From Triplophysa rosa (Eukaryota; Chordata; Actinopteri; Cypriniformes; Nemacheilidae): a DNA stretch of 64,000 nt. Where the stretch lies: NCBI RefSeq assembly GCF_024868665.1, contig NC_079914.1, forward strand, positions 2,969,744-3,033,743, given 5' to 3'. The notes under the pieces were generated by a model that searched no databases, was not told the origin of the DNA, and worked only from the letters and a program-made list of their open reading frames with translations. Made by a program: the position numbers and the translations under genes. Each line of letters starts with the position of its first letter. The stretch's first letter is position 1. This document shows positions 34,120 through 45,198 of the stretch, piece after piece.

Positions 34120-34740
34120 AATCCTTCCGTTACGCTTTTTTGCCTAAAGACTGCAGGCTTTCCGTCTAGTGTCTTTGGCGCGGAGCCACCCAAATTAAGA
34201 CCCTTTGAGAGAGAGAGTCGCGACAACAGAAGTTAAAATGTCGCGTGTCACGTGATTCATGAAGCCTTCCGATAGTTCCAGGAAGTTGTTTTCTCTTTAA
34301 ACGCTTTATTTCTTTCATTTTTATTCATTAAATGACTTACGTCTTTAAACGTGTTAAAAGTCCGTCGCAATCGGTCTGTTTCGCTGACGCTTCGTGTGTT
34401 ACTAATAACTTACGGGAACTAGTAAGAGGCTCAATGAACCGCCATTGCTGTGTAAAAATTATTCAATTGGAGTCAACGGAGTTCGAATGGAGTTGACTCT
34501 CTCAATGGCTCTGCCCAATTTCAACAGATTGACCAATCAAACAGGGTTTACGGAATTCCAGCCAATCAAATTGCAGAGGCCAAGCAGCATTTCGGCCAAT
34601 GAAACTGAAGAAGACAGAACGTACCAGCCAATTAAATCGAAGAAGACAGTCTGCAGGTGGGCGCTAATGACTGTGACTGTGTAGTGAGATGTGAGATGGC
34701 AAAAATAGCAAAGCCAACGGTTTTACAATAAAAATGATAA
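34120..34740. repeat. CpG- and CCAAT-rich repeat or LTR-like unit
   Basis: It contains CpG-rich sequence (GAGTCGCGACAACAG, ATGTCGCGTGTCACGTGA) then an array of CCAAT boxes: ATTGG at 34466-34470 and CCAAT at 34515-34519, 34533-34537, 34562-34566, 34596-34600 and 34628-34632. The arrangement resembles a solo LTR or promoter, but I could define neither TG...CA termini nor a flanking duplication. A 79-codon frame overlaps the array and is probably chance. Confidence 0.4.
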
Positions 34741-35164
34741 ATGGTAAGATTTCAGAGATGCAAACTACTTGTCTTTTGTGAAGTCTGCTGTTTTAAATGA
34801 AAACTTAGGTTTGTCACATACTGTAAGGCTTAACGTGTGCTCGACTTTACATGCCTACAAACACAACATATAAGTTTATAGCATATGAGGCATAAGTGAC
34901 TGTGTGTATATGGTGGATTTAATTAACAGAAGAATTCAATAGACAGCAGAACTCTTTTCACAGGTAATGAAATGACTACATTTTGGTCAAATTTGTACTT
35001 AACATTAATAAAACTAGTTGTTTGGCAAATGGTTCCTTTAGTAAATAAATATGTTGTACAAGAAATTTCAAATGTGGTAATAATTTGCATATGGCAACGT
35101 GCACAAGAGAGTACCGGAACCTTTTTTTCCCCACTTCAAGCACTGTTCATCCTCATATCATTTA

Positions 35165-35375
35165 AAACCTGTATATGACTCTTTCCACTGTGCAACACAA
35201 AAGAAGATATTTTGAGAAATGTCTCAGTGGTTTTGTGTTCATACAATGAAAGTAAATGGGGGTCAATGTTGTTTGGTTATCGACTTTCTTCAAAATATCT
35301 CCTTTTGTGTTCTGCAGAAGAAAGAAAGTCATACAGGTCTGACACGTCATGAGGGTGAATAAACGATGAAGGAAT
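35165..35375. repeat. Partial TTAA-family palindromic MITE
   Basis: It carries the family words 'CACAAAAGAAGATATTTTGA', 'CTCAGTGGTTTTGTGTTCAT', 'GAAAGTCATACAGGT' and 'CATGAGGGTGAATAAA'. Related copies lie at 37090, 37510, 50034 and 58108. The left arm is incomplete. Confidence 0.7.
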
Positions 35376-36039
35376 TATCACCTTAATACAAGATACATTC
35401 ACTTGGGAAGAAAAAAGCATTTACACAACCTGACACAACTTTCTAAAGTGTATGCCTAAAATAAGGAAAAAGCTTTGCCAAAGCAGTAAGAAAAATAAAC
35501 GTATTTTTCCTCTTGAATTTGATTATTTTAACTACCACACTGACAAACAACTTTTTTCTTGTTTTATGCAAAAACATCACAAAATTTTGTTTAGATTTCT
35601 CTAAAAGCAATACAAAAAATCTTGAATAATTTTGCTTTTTAAAAAACATGTTTTAGGTTAGAAAGCAAGACAAAATGAGATTTTTAGCAGTGAACATCCC
35701 TGACTCTACTGTAATGCTTCTCGTTGGGTGTGAACACAGCATCGCGTTCCTCTCTCTATATTACTCGCAGGCGAATTTTGTGCGTTTGCGGCAATCACGC
35801 CATCCAAGTCGCATTGTTTGCGAAAGTAGGTTAAATCTTATTTCACACAGCTCTAATAAAACCAGAATAGACACATTTTTGTGCCAAAGCAGTGAAATTT
35901 TAACTTCATTGCTAAATGTAATTCCAAGCCGCCGTGGCACTTGTGTATTAGCTCACATATTAACCTGCTAACTCGCTATCGTCATTTGTGTAGTTTAACT
36001 AGACATACTTCTCTCAAGCTGTACGTGCGCTATCAGGTG

Positions 36040-36440
36040 AACCTGCAAAACCTCAATCGAGGTCCTAATTCTGCGGCGTCTCCTGGACGTCCAGCAATAT
36101 CAGTGCTAAACCCTTCATTTACATTTGAAGATTATGCCGGGGTGAGACTGTGGTTTGGTCTTTGGCCCTATTAATTACAGCTTTCCAGGCTGAAACGCTC
36201 CTTCTTGGCTTAAATATAGGGTTAAGGTCAATTTTGCTGGAGGTTTGCCTATAAATCGTTTTAATTTATGGTTTTAAGGCAAGTGGGTGCTCAAGACGTC
36301 TTGCCCAAAGAGCTTTGAGAGAGACAAAGTGGTCTAAGATTAGTTGCTGTATTTAAGTCTAATCGCACAAGAGACGCTGTGATTGCTTCTACAAATCGCT
36401 GAGGATCATTTTGGTCCATCTGGATTAGATAGACCCTGTA
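36040..36440. promoter_or_regulatory. Candidate conserved non-coding element
   Basis: A high-complexity, non-repetitive block with TATTAATTACAGC, AATCGTTTTAATTTATGG, GACAAAGTGG (SOX/TCF-type) and 'ATCGCTGAGGATCATTTTGG'. The texture clearly differs from the AT-rich flanks. No coding frame with family resemblance. Conservation not tested. Confidence 0.4.
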
Positions 36441-37089
36441 TTTTATAAACTGAAGGAATATATAGAAGTGGGAATCTCACAAATTATAATTAAGTCATAT
36501 TTCATCCTAAAATCTAAAGACATTAAAATTAAAATTTATTTATTATATAGGCATTAAAATTGTAAGATTTTATTTTGCTTACTTTTTTGCATGACAGTAA
36601 AATAGTAAAATAATGACTGCTTTTGAATTAAAAATAAAGGTAGCACAACAAATTCTACAATGATGTATAAATGCTGGTCACTTTATATGGCTTATTTATT
36701 TGTCTTTTTTGAAATTCCTGTATTCTTTCTTTTCTATTTTTTAATTCTTTCTAAAGTCTGTAGAGAAGCATTCAAGAAAGTTTTTCATTTTACTTGTAAC
36801 ATTACTTGTGCATATGACAATAAATTACTTTTCTATATATTACTGTGATGACAAATTGTAAATGTACTTATTTGTCATCAAAATAATATCACAGCGCAAA
36901 TACTCACAAATATAACTGAACAAAGCGAAATATTTTCTTTTTCTTGTTCTTTTTTATGTTTTCATGTGTTTATTGTGGTATGAGAGACAGGATGTCAGGT
37001 TTCGTAGTATCTACGCAAAATGTTTAATTTATTGTTATTGTAACAATGTACATTTAACATGACTTAAATGGATCAAATTCATCCAAAAA

Positions 37090-37340
37090 TAGAAATTCTT
37101 TCACCCAAATGAAAACGTATTCACCCTCATGTCATTCCAAACGTGTATGACCTTTTTTGTCTGCAGAACACAAAAGAAGATATTTTGAAGAATACTGGTA
37201 ACCAAACAACATTAAACCCCATTGACTTCTATTGTATGAACAAAAAACCACTAAGACGTTTCTCAAAATGTCTTCTTTTGTGTTTCACATAGTCATATAA
37301 TGTAGTTTAAATGACATGAGGGTGAATTTTTAAGTTTTAA
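37090..37340. repeat. TTAA-family palindromic MITE (degraded)
   Basis: It shows both arms of the family ('CCTCATGTCATTCCAAACGT', 'AAGAAGATATTTTGAAGAAT' and the inverse 'TCAAAATGTCTTCTTTTGTG', 'AATGACATGAGGGTGAAT'). Its TTAA ends are eroded. Confidence 0.7.
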
Positions 37341-37504
37341 ATGACATGAAGGACAGAATTAAAAAATTAGGACAGAATGTTATTTTTGAATTTACATTTA
37401 AATTAAACTCATTACAACAAAAATAAACTCCATGTTATATAACACTATTATATACAATACAAGACTAACAATTATTAACAAATAAAGGTTAACTATAATA
37501 TCAA

Positions 37505-37650
37505 CAAGTCTCCAGTCTCAGTGGTTTTGTGTTCATACAAGTGAAGTCAATAAAATGCGGTGTGTTTGGTTACCAACATTCGTTTTCTGCAGAAGAAAGT
37601 CATACAGGTTTGAAATGACATGAGGGTGAATAAATGATGACATAATTTAA
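37505..37650. repeat. Partial TTAA-family MITE
   Basis: The right half of the same family ('CAGTGGTTTTGTGTTCATAC', 'GAAAGTCATACAGGTTTGAA', 'ATGACATGAGGGTGAATAAA'). Its distance from the 37090 copy is only about 165 bp. Confidence 0.6.
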
Positions 37651-37769
37651 TTTCTGACCTATCCCTTGGTACATGGCAACAACCTAATATGCAACTATAA
37701 TCTGCATAATTATAGTCCAACAGTACACTAACCTAGTACTCTATATGAGCATTAGGAAGCTTCTCGATA

Positions 37770-38060
37770 AGTATGGAATGACCCAGTGATCAAATGGTCA
37801 AGCTGTGTAGGGGTTGAGGCATTTGGTTGGTGGAAATGAGCTATGGGTTATGATTATCTGCAGTTGACATGGCCATGGCTCATTGGGTTGTAATTGTCGG
37901 TCAGCACCACCCACCCTCTCACCCCCCATAGCAGTCCATTAAGTGATTTGTACTGACGGCCCTGTGGGGGATGCGTTCATGACACATAATTGAGACAAAT
38001 TTATCCGATAAACCTCGGCTGGTTGCGTAAAACGCAAAAGGATGACACATGGTTACACAC
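37770..38060. promoter_or_regulatory. Candidate conserved non-coding element
   Basis: Non-repetitive, with CCATTAAGTGATTTG (NKX2-type AAGTG), ACATAATTGAGAC, 'GGCTCATTGGGTTGTAATTG' and GTGATCAAATGG. No coding frame. It stands between a MITE and an AT-rich tract. Confidence 0.4.
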
Positions 38061-38499
38061 ATTTAGGAGCATGCTAACTAGTTTATCAGCTTTATTGCCG
38101 TGTCCACACTGATGATGTAAATCTGAGAATCTGTTTCCAGAAGAATGCAAGATGACCATCTTGTGCAAAATATTAAAATTTTAAATACTTTAAACAACCA
38201 GAAAAATTAAAAATGTAATAAATAGAAATAAAATATACAAATACGCATAGATTTTGATCATTAAAAAATATATACTGATAGTCATTTACTTAATTAAAGT
38301 AGAATTCATAAGTCTTTTTTGTAAACTTTCTATTTAACTCAGTAAAGGAAGGTATAAATATTTAAAGCATGCAAATGAAAAACAGGGATTATACAGTGCT
38401 TTTTCAATACAGACTGCATTTAGCAGACTATAAAGCGCAATAATTCCCACTGTAATGTGCACACGAATGACTCCAAAATGCATTATGTACAACACTGAA

Positions 38500-38760
38500 T
38501 GACTCTGCATGAATGACTAACTCTCCCATGGGCGGCCCGACTCGGATGCTACTTCAGGGTGGCGGTAGAGAGTCGACATCTTTAATATTCTATTCAGACT
38601 CGGATTGAATTTCGCTGTTTTTGTTCCAGTGCAAATTTTGACATTTCAATATACACAGTCACCGAACACCTCATTTGAATATTGTGGAGTTATTCTATTG
38701 TTAACGGAGCCGACAGAGTGAAACTACTGCTATGAAACTTGCCGTATTGGAATAAAAAAC
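38500..38760. promoter_or_regulatory. Candidate conserved non-coding element
   Basis: It contains TTCTATTGTTAACGG (SOX-type ATTGTT), CATTTGAATATTG, 'GATGCTACTTCAGGGTGGCG' and CAGACTCGGATTG. Non-coding and non-repetitive. Confidence 0.35.
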
Positions 38761-38959
38761 AAACTTCTAAAATGATTTATTCATTGCACAAAAATAAATA
38801 AATAATGGAAATAATTTACAAAACTATGTCTTGATATTCCTCTTTAATATGTACCGCCGAGCAACCAAAGTAACTTTGCAACTTTGATCAGATCATTAAG
38901 CACAATTTGCCATAATTATGTTAATATTACCCCAAACTGACAACATATTGAGCTGTAAA

Positions 38960-39430
38960 TTGCTTCTTGCAGATGCCCAAGAGATTTCAGTGAAAGCCCC
39001 TAAATGAAGAGGTTACCCGCTCTGCCCTCTACAGCCGAGTGAATGCACATGACACTCTTGCACCCAGCCACAAACCACCGCTCATCCTTAAAAAAACTCA
39101 TTTACATTTTGGCTCAGACAAGCCCCAAACCGTCATCAAAAAAAGAAATCCCAAGGGACTCACCTTCCGGGAATATTCCACTCTGAAACAACCGGGAAAA
39201 CAGTAGCAGCTTCCCACTTCGGCATCTCCATCCATAAGGAGTTTTTCAGCAGGGAAGAAGTCTGACGTCCTCTTAGATTCCCAAATGCATGTTCACTAGC
39301 AGTTTCTCCTCCAGGGCTTCCAGTAAAAAAGCGGGCGTCCGTCTTCGCCGACTCACCCCGCCGCAGACCGTCTCTGCTCTCCCCACAAAACAAACACACA
39401 CAGGTTTTTTAGCTGTGTAACCCTGATTCA
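38960..39430. promoter_or_regulatory. Candidate conserved non-coding element
   Basis: A long GC-balanced block ('AGATGCCCAAGAGATTTCAG', 'GGGACTCACCTTCCGGGAAT', 'CCATCCATAAGGAG'). The frames on either strand (79-91 codons) show no recognisable domain. Inferred regulatory or non-coding transcript sequence. Confidence 0.35.
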
Positions 39431-39539
39431 GGCCTGCCTTTGAAATGCTCTCTAGCCCACAACACAGACGGCTTTCATTATCTGCAGAGTCGCAGCGAGG
39501 CCTAGCTTTAAAAGCTACTGATTTCTTTTCTCCTTTAGC

Positions 39540-40060
39540 CTCCCACACAAAGGAAGGGCAGTTTGTAAATTACTTGCTCGTTTCAGCCCAACAAAAGGTA
39601 CTTTCATTGAAACAGCCCCCCCCTTCTCCATTTGATTTTGCTCAAATTTGATTACAAGGATTGAAAAAGGAGAAGGAAACAGAAAAAAACAGATGGCGTC
39701 CGCATTCAGCGCCTTGAATGGCTTTATCTGGGTGCCTTTTTAAACTGTGGCAATCCACGAGCGTTTCAGTCGGCTCCAGAAAAAGAACTTGACAAAAATG
39801 ATCGGTTTGCCATTTCTCGTACAGAAAAGTGCAAAGAAACGCCTCAGCCTTCCTTTTCATCCGCGCTATCGCTCGCCCGGATCAAAATCATGAAGATTAG
39901 GTATTTCATTAGAAATTATAGCTGGGTATGGAGTAGGCTGTCATATTAATAGCAACCTGCCTGTGGCCCTTCACCATGTGCAATTCACCTAGACAATAGA
40001 ATGGGGGGGGACATATATTGAACCTCTGAATCAAGCCTGATCAATTTTCCATCATCGAGA
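39540..40060. promoter_or_regulatory. Strong candidate conserved non-coding element
   Basis: One of the most enhancer-like blocks. It contains ACAAAAGGTACTTTCATTG, TCAAATTTGATTACAAGG, GGCTTTATCTGGG, 'AGGTATTTCATTAGAAATTA', TATAGCTGGGTATGG and GTCATATTAATAGC, with SOX/TCF/homeodomain-type words spaced along 500 bp. No repeat family recognised. The 72-codon minus frame inside is not gene-like. Confidence 0.45.
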
Positions 40061-40179
40061 CGTTGAACAAAGACGTCGGCGTGCGGCTGGCCTGCCGAGA
40101 GCCCCCCCTCACCGAAACAGTTCAAAGTAAACTAAACGCACATTCTCCTTCACAAAAAGACGCATTCTTTCTGCGGAGA

Positions 40180-40340
40180 AAGGAAAGCGACGCGGGCTAT
40201 AATTCTGTTTCTATGGCCCGATGGGCATTTCAGCATGCGCTTGTTTTCAGCTGTAGATAATTACAGGCTGTGGCAGTCGCAAGAAGACGTGGGAACAAAT
40301 GGAGTATTGGGCTGCGTTATTTCGTGCTTGTATTGAGGCG
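40180..40340. promoter_or_regulatory. Candidate conserved non-coding element
   Basis: It contains CGGGCTATAATTCTG, GGGCATTTCAGCATGCGC, GTAGATAATTACAGGC and 'GGAGTATTGGGCTGCG'. It adjoins the duplicated segment that starts at 40324. Confidence 0.35.
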
Positions 40341-40714
40341 CTTTCAGCTTCAACTGAACATTCAAGATTCAGGTCTGCCGAAACACGTCACCAAGTGCAC
40401 AAACTTCAGCGATGGTCATAATATTGTCATAGTTGTTCATACTTTTGAACAGTTTCTGTAGCTCAATTGGTAGAGCATTGTGTTAGCAGAACAAAAGGTT
40501 GTGGGTTTGATTCCCAGAAAGCACACATACTGAGAAAAATGTGAAGCTATGCTGTGTAGGTTGGTGTGGATAAAACATTAAATGTCCCCTGGGAGTCAAA
40601 CCCATGACTTTGGTCTCACTAGCGCTATGCTCTACTTCAAGAACACAAAAAGAGACAAAAAATTCCGCTGGTTGTTTAAGGCAACTTTAAGGGCTGTGCT
40701 AAACATGGAAACTT
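40324..40714. repeat. Direct duplication, copy 1 (copy 2 at 44626-44982)
   Basis: The segment starting 'GGCGCTTTCAGCTTCAACTG' and continuing through a SINE to 'GGGCTGTGCTAAACATGGAA' reappears 4.3 kb downstream with about 85-90% similarity by eye and small indels. Unique sequence, a SINE head and an inverted SINE head fragment (about 40588-40636) are carried together in both copies. Confidence 0.8.
40455..40584 (+). repeat. tRNA-derived SINE
   Basis: The tRNA-like head has A box TAGCTCAATTGG and B box GGTTTGATTCC. The tail is GTGTGGATAAAACATTAAATG, a degraded version of the 'TTGGATAAAAGCGTCTGC' tail. It lacks the folding of a functional tRNA beyond the head. Confidence 0.75.
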
Positions 40715-40972
40715 GGCAAACTTTATCGAGTTTGATCAATCAACGATATAACAACCAATGGTGACTTTTCAAAAAATATATAAATATACCAGCCATTAAA
40801 TTGCATTTTGCATTATTTTAATTGATATATATTTTTGCTTTATGCTTTAGTGTATGTATCTATTAGGATCTCCTACTATTATTATGGCTGCAAATGCATT
40901 GTGTCATTACATACAATTGTGACGTTTTGACACTATTCAGAAAAATGTTTAGTATTCTAGATACATTTTTAG

Positions 40973-41291
40973 TAGAGATGCACCAATATATCAGCCAATA
41001 ATTGTTATCAGTCTATAAAAGCATTTTTTACAGTATCGGCCAATTGTTTAAGAACAACCAATGATCAGGGCCGATATATCCTGTCAATCAAAAAAGGACA
41101 GGAAAATGCTATGAATTTGTCCTCTGTATATAGAAAATGTTAAGAAACATCACCAGATTGATGTTCAATATTAACAGTCGTTAAATGAATTAATAACATT
41201 CAGAAAGTTAAGAAATCTTAAGAATCGGTATGGGCAGATATCACTGAATAATCGGCTATCGGTAGAGACGTTTTGTATCGGTGCATCTCTA
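40973..41291. mobile_element. hAT-type MITE
   Basis: The termini TAGAGATGCACCAATAT and ATCGGTGCATCTCTA are inverse. 8-bp flanks ATTTTTAG (40965-40972) and ATTATTAG (41292-41299) match at 7 of 8. The interior repeats 'ATCGGC'/'GCCGAT'. Non-autonomous, 319 bp. Confidence 0.8.
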
Positions 41292-41660
41292 ATTATTAGA
41301 TTAGTCACTGACTTTATCTTATGTACACGACTTGATTCGTTTTGAATCGATCTGGTACATTTGAAAAAGAGATGTTCTGAGAATATTGTTCTTTGTAGAC
41401 ATGGGAAATAACAACTGCAACTATTATTTAGCAATTCTTAGCAGTTACAGGCTAGAGCTGTCACAATATTGAATTTTCATGCCATGGTTATCGTGGCCTA
41501 TATAATTTGCCATAACAATGTTATCACGGTATCTGTTTTTATGAACAAATAAGGCTATATCAAATTAATCTTTCATTTTTGTTTTTACTCCTTTTTTGGC
41601 CAACAAATCACACTTACAGTTCAAGTGAAAGGATTAGAGTTTGTGGCTCTACGATATTGT

Positions 41661-42624
41661 GTGCAGAATTAAGACGGTATCGATAATCATTTTTAATATC
41701 ACGCTCACTGTCAATAGCGGTGTATTGTGACCCAATATAAGTTTTTCTTCTTGTATGTAAATGAATATGAAACAGACAGCTGTTAATTTCAGACCCTGCC
41801 TGCATCAACTTGTAGATGACCAATGTTACATCTGCAACTTCCTTTTATGGTTATGAATGATTATAAATACACTGAACAAAATTATAAACCCTACACTTTT
41901 GTTTTTCCCCCATTTTTGATGAGCTGAACTCAAAGATCTAAGACTTTTTCTATGTACACAAAAGGCCTACTTCTCTCAAATATTGTTCACAAATCTGTCT
42001 AAATCTGTGTTAGTGAGCACTTCTCCTTTACCAAGATAATCCATCCACCTCACAGGTGTGGCATATCAAGATGTTGATTAGACAGCATGATTATTGCACA
42101 GGTGTGCCTTAGGCTGGCCACAATAAAAGGCCACTCTAAAATGTGTGCAGAATTGACACGGTATCGATAATCATTTTTAATATCATGCTCACTGTATTGT
42201 GACCCAATATACGTTTTTCTTCTTGTATGTAAATGCATATGAAACAGACAGCTGTTAATTTCAGACCCTGCCTGCATCAATTTGTAGATGACCAATGTTA
42301 CATCTGCAACTTCCTTTTATGGTTATGAATGATTATAAATACACTGAACAAAATTATAAACGCAACACTTTTGTTTTTCCCCCATTTTTCATGAGCTGAA
42401 CTCAAAGATCTAAGACTTTTTCTATGTACACAAAAGGCCTACTTCTCTCAAATATTGTTCACAAATCTGTCTAAATCTGTGTTAGTGAGCACTTCTCCTT
42501 TGCCGAGATAATCCATCCACCTCACAGGTGTGGAATATCAAGATGCTGATTAGACAGCATGATTATTGCACAAGTGTGCCTTAGGCTGGCCACAATAAAA
42601 GGCCACTCTAAAATGTGCAGTTTT
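41661..42624. repeat. Tandem duplication, unit about 480 bp, two copies
   Basis: The units 41661-42143 and 42144-42620 are near-identical. Both begin TGTGCAGAATT, contain GGTATCGATAATC, 'ACAGACAGCTGTTAATTTCA' and the start of a TACACTGAACAAAAT MITE. An 11-bp deletion distinguishes copy 2 ('CACTGTATTG' against 'CACTGTCAATAGCGGTG'). The repeat boundary falls inside the MITE, so copy 1 lacks the MITE right end. Confidence 0.85.
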
Positions 42625-42649
42625 ATGTGCAGTAATTTTGTTCAGTGTA
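42340..42649. mobile_element. MITE with TACACTGAACAAAATTA termini
   Basis: The left TACACTGAACAAAATTA and right TAATTTTGTTCAGTGTA are perfect inverse ends, consistent with TA-target elements (Tc1/mariner-like or similar). A truncated sister copy begins at 41868 in the tandem duplication. Confidence 0.75.
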
Positions 42650-42750
42650 TCTTGTTAAATTATATTGGTTGCAGATTTTAAATAAAGAAGTTATGGGTTA
42701 CAGACCTAGACTAATATGTCGTATTAGGGTGTAACAAAGCAGCGCAATAC

Positions 42751-42955
42751 AGCGTGATCTCATTGGAATTTGTAACTATTTCATGAGGTGAAGTAAATCA
42801 TTTAAAAATGTATGAATACTTAAAAAACCTATAATATGCTATAGCCCCGCATCTAACTCCACCCCTAAACATAACAGTCACCTGGCAAAAAAATCACACT
42901 GTACTAAAACACATAAAAGTATAATAGTTATGAATTACCATGAGATTGTACCACA
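42751..42955. repeat. MITE-like repeat ('GTGATCTCAT' family)
   Basis: AGCGTGATCTCATTGGAATT at the left is mirrored loosely by GAATTACCATGAGATTGTAC at the right, around 'CTCCACCCCTAAAC'. A partial relative lies at about 46200-46290 ('CCCTTAACCCTAACC', 'GCCATGAGATTGTG'). Confidence 0.5.
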
Positions 42956-43152
42956 GACTTAACTACATTTTTCAGTAACATTAACGTAGTAATTTACAGA
43001 CTGCTGTTTTAAAGTTTTACCGTAATAATTAAAATGTTAAAAAGTAGTGGTGTAGAGACATGACACACAACATGACAAGACAACTAAAATCGCTAGCTAT
43101 TTGTTCAAGTTTAATGATGTCACATTAATAATATCTCTTTGTTGAAAACCAT

Positions 43153-43330
43153 TAAAGGTCCCATGAAAATGTTTCAGTATAAATATGTGTCTTGAGTATA
43201 TCTATAAACTAACACTCTCTCACCAATATGAATGAACAATTTATATGACATCGTTCTGTACTTTTTTAAAAATCATTTCAAAAAGGGGAGGGGCCCCTCA
43301 ATATGTCAAGACAGTTTAGCTTTGCCCTAC
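43153..43330. repeat. Fragment of TTAAAGGTCCCATGA MITE
   Basis: It starts with TTAAAGGTCCCATGAAAATG, which has the TTAA-type left end of a common fish MITE. The right end is missing. Confidence 0.4.
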
Positions 43331-43369
43331 ATTGACAATATGTGAAACCCTATTACTAAAAAATAAACA

Positions 43370-44518
43370 CAGAGCTGGCCCTCCCTATACATTTGCATTT
43401 ACATTTATGCATTTGGCAGACACTTTTATCCAAAGTGACTTACATTGCATACTATACATTCATATTTCAGTATGTGCAATCCCTGGGATCGAACCCATGA
43501 TGTTGGCATTGCTAGCACCATGCTCTAACCACTGAGCTACAGGAAATAAGCAAACTAAGGAGCTGCTTAGGGCCTCGCTGCCACTAGGGGTCCCCCAAGA
43601 GCATATGAAAATACAGTTTTTTCGTGATTTATTCAGGACACACAACCATTTTCTCACGCAGGGCCATACCCACTATTTTTATGTGTGTGTGTTCAAATTT
43701 GTGAAATTACAGAGTAAACGCAACACTGAAATATCAAAATAAGTGAGGTGGCAAATCAAATAAAAGGAGGCGGGAATTACTGGTTACAGAGCTGTGCAAT
43801 GACCAGTCAAAACAAAGAAGACGGAGCTATTGTCACGTCTTCAGCTGTAGTTCAGCAAGATGCTTCAGAAATAGTTTTAAAGTTGAAAGAGTGCTGTGCA
43901 ACACACAACATACTGCAAGTGACTAAACATTCAATATTTGACAAGTGTTTAGTGTTTAACGATAGAAATGCTGAACATCCGACAGTATTCACTGATGCAA
44001 ACGACAAAATGCTGATTTAGATGAAAAATATGTCATTTATAATTATCTGCCAATTCAGCGTTTTATTTGGGATAAGGTTAAGAATAATTGTGTGCATACT
44101 GTAAATTAATTGAATGGTTATCAAGTAAATACACCCTGTTATAAAATATTCAATAATCCGTGTGGCTTTAAAAGGGTGTTTATAGGTTGTGGTGAAAATA
44201 AAAGTTATTTTTAAAATAAAAATCTTTGCAAATTGTTAAATGCATTGAACAATAAATTCTACTACCTAAATTAAAGGGACAGTTCAGCTAAAATTTGAAG
44301 TAATGAAATTATCAAATGTTGACAATACACTTGTAATGCAAGGTTTATGTGATTTAGTTTTTATGACATCCCAAACACAACTACAACTAATAGAATTGTT
44401 AGATTTAAAGTGTGCGTGCAAATATTCAAACATTGACAATAGTCGATTGTATTGAGGGCGCAGGGGGACCCCAAATAAAATTCTGCTTAGGGCCCCGTAA
44501 AGGCGTGGGCCGGTCCTG
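43370..44518. mobile_element. hAT element with perfect 8-bp TSD, interrupted by a SINE
   Basis: The left end CAGAGCTGGCCCTCCC mirrors the right end GGGCCGGTCCTG. An exact AATAAACA duplication flanks it (43362-43369, 44519-44526). Both sub-terminal regions contain GGGGTCCCCC/GGGGGACCCC and GCTTAGGGCC. A 90-codon frame at 43748-44020 lies inside without a recognised transposase motif, so the element is non-autonomous or decayed. A SINE sits 21 bp from the left end. Confidence 0.85.
43391..43543 (-). repeat. tRNA-derived SINE (minus)
   Basis: Read on the minus strand it has GTAGCTCAGTGGTTAGAGCA (A box) and GGTTCGATCCC (B box), then the tail 'AAGTCACTTTGGATAAAAGT', GTCTGCCAAATGC. A complete copy inserted in the hAT element. 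Confidence 0.85.
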
Positions 44519-44535
44519 AATAAACATATACAGTA

Positions 44536-44537
<2 letters not shown>

Positions 44538-44574
<37 letters not shown>

Positions 44575-44622
44575 TGTATATACTGTATGTAGAGAGCGAG
44601 AGAGAGCGAGAGAGAGAGAGAT
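44538..44622. repeat. (TA)n and (GA)n microsatellite
   Basis: An alternating TA run, ACTGTATA units, then GAGAGAGCGAGAGA repeats, directly right of the hAT element and left of duplication copy 2. Confidence 0.9.
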
Positions 44623-44625
44623 ACA

Positions 44626-44982
44626 AGTGCCTTGTGGCGCTTTCAGCTCCAACTGAAGATTCAAGATTCAGGTCTGCCAAAACACGTCACCAAGTGCAGA
44701 AACTTCAGCGATGGTCATAATATTTGGTGATCAGCGGAAAGTCATACTTGTTCATACTTTTGAGTATCAAAATTGGTAGACAAAATGTTGTGGGTTTGAT
44801 TCCCAGAAAGCACACATACTGAGAAAAATGTGTAGCTGTGTAGGTTGGTGTGGATAAACGCATTAAATGTCCCATGACTTTGGTCTCGCTAACGCTATGC
44901 TCTACTACAAGAACACAAAAAGAGACAAAAATTTTGCTGGTTGTTCTAGGCAACTTGAAGGGCTGTGCTAAACATGTAAACT
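44626..44982. repeat. Direct duplication, copy 2
   Basis: It matches 40324-40714. It has lost the SINE A box and the 'CTGGGAGTCAAAC' piece but keeps 'GGTTTGATTCCCAG', GTGTGGATAAACGC and the downstream 'CTATGCTCTACTACAAGAAC'. It lies between two microsatellites. Confidence 0.8.
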
Positions 44983-45084
44983 TTCCGCATGTCATAAATA
45001 TGTTATCTCTTTTGGCAAAGAAGTGAAAACGTGCCGACATCTTAGCACTGTGAAAAAATTTAATAAACACATATATACACATAT

Positions 45085-45110
45085 ACATCCATCCATCCAT
45101 CCATACATAC

Positions 45111-45158
<48 letters not shown>

Positions 45159-45160
45159 TG

Positions 45161-45198
<38 letters not shown>

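Noticed and set aside
39160..39651. Short ORFs in the candidate regulatory block
   Set aside because: Several overlapping frames on both strands and no recognisable protein; the non-coding explanation is simpler.
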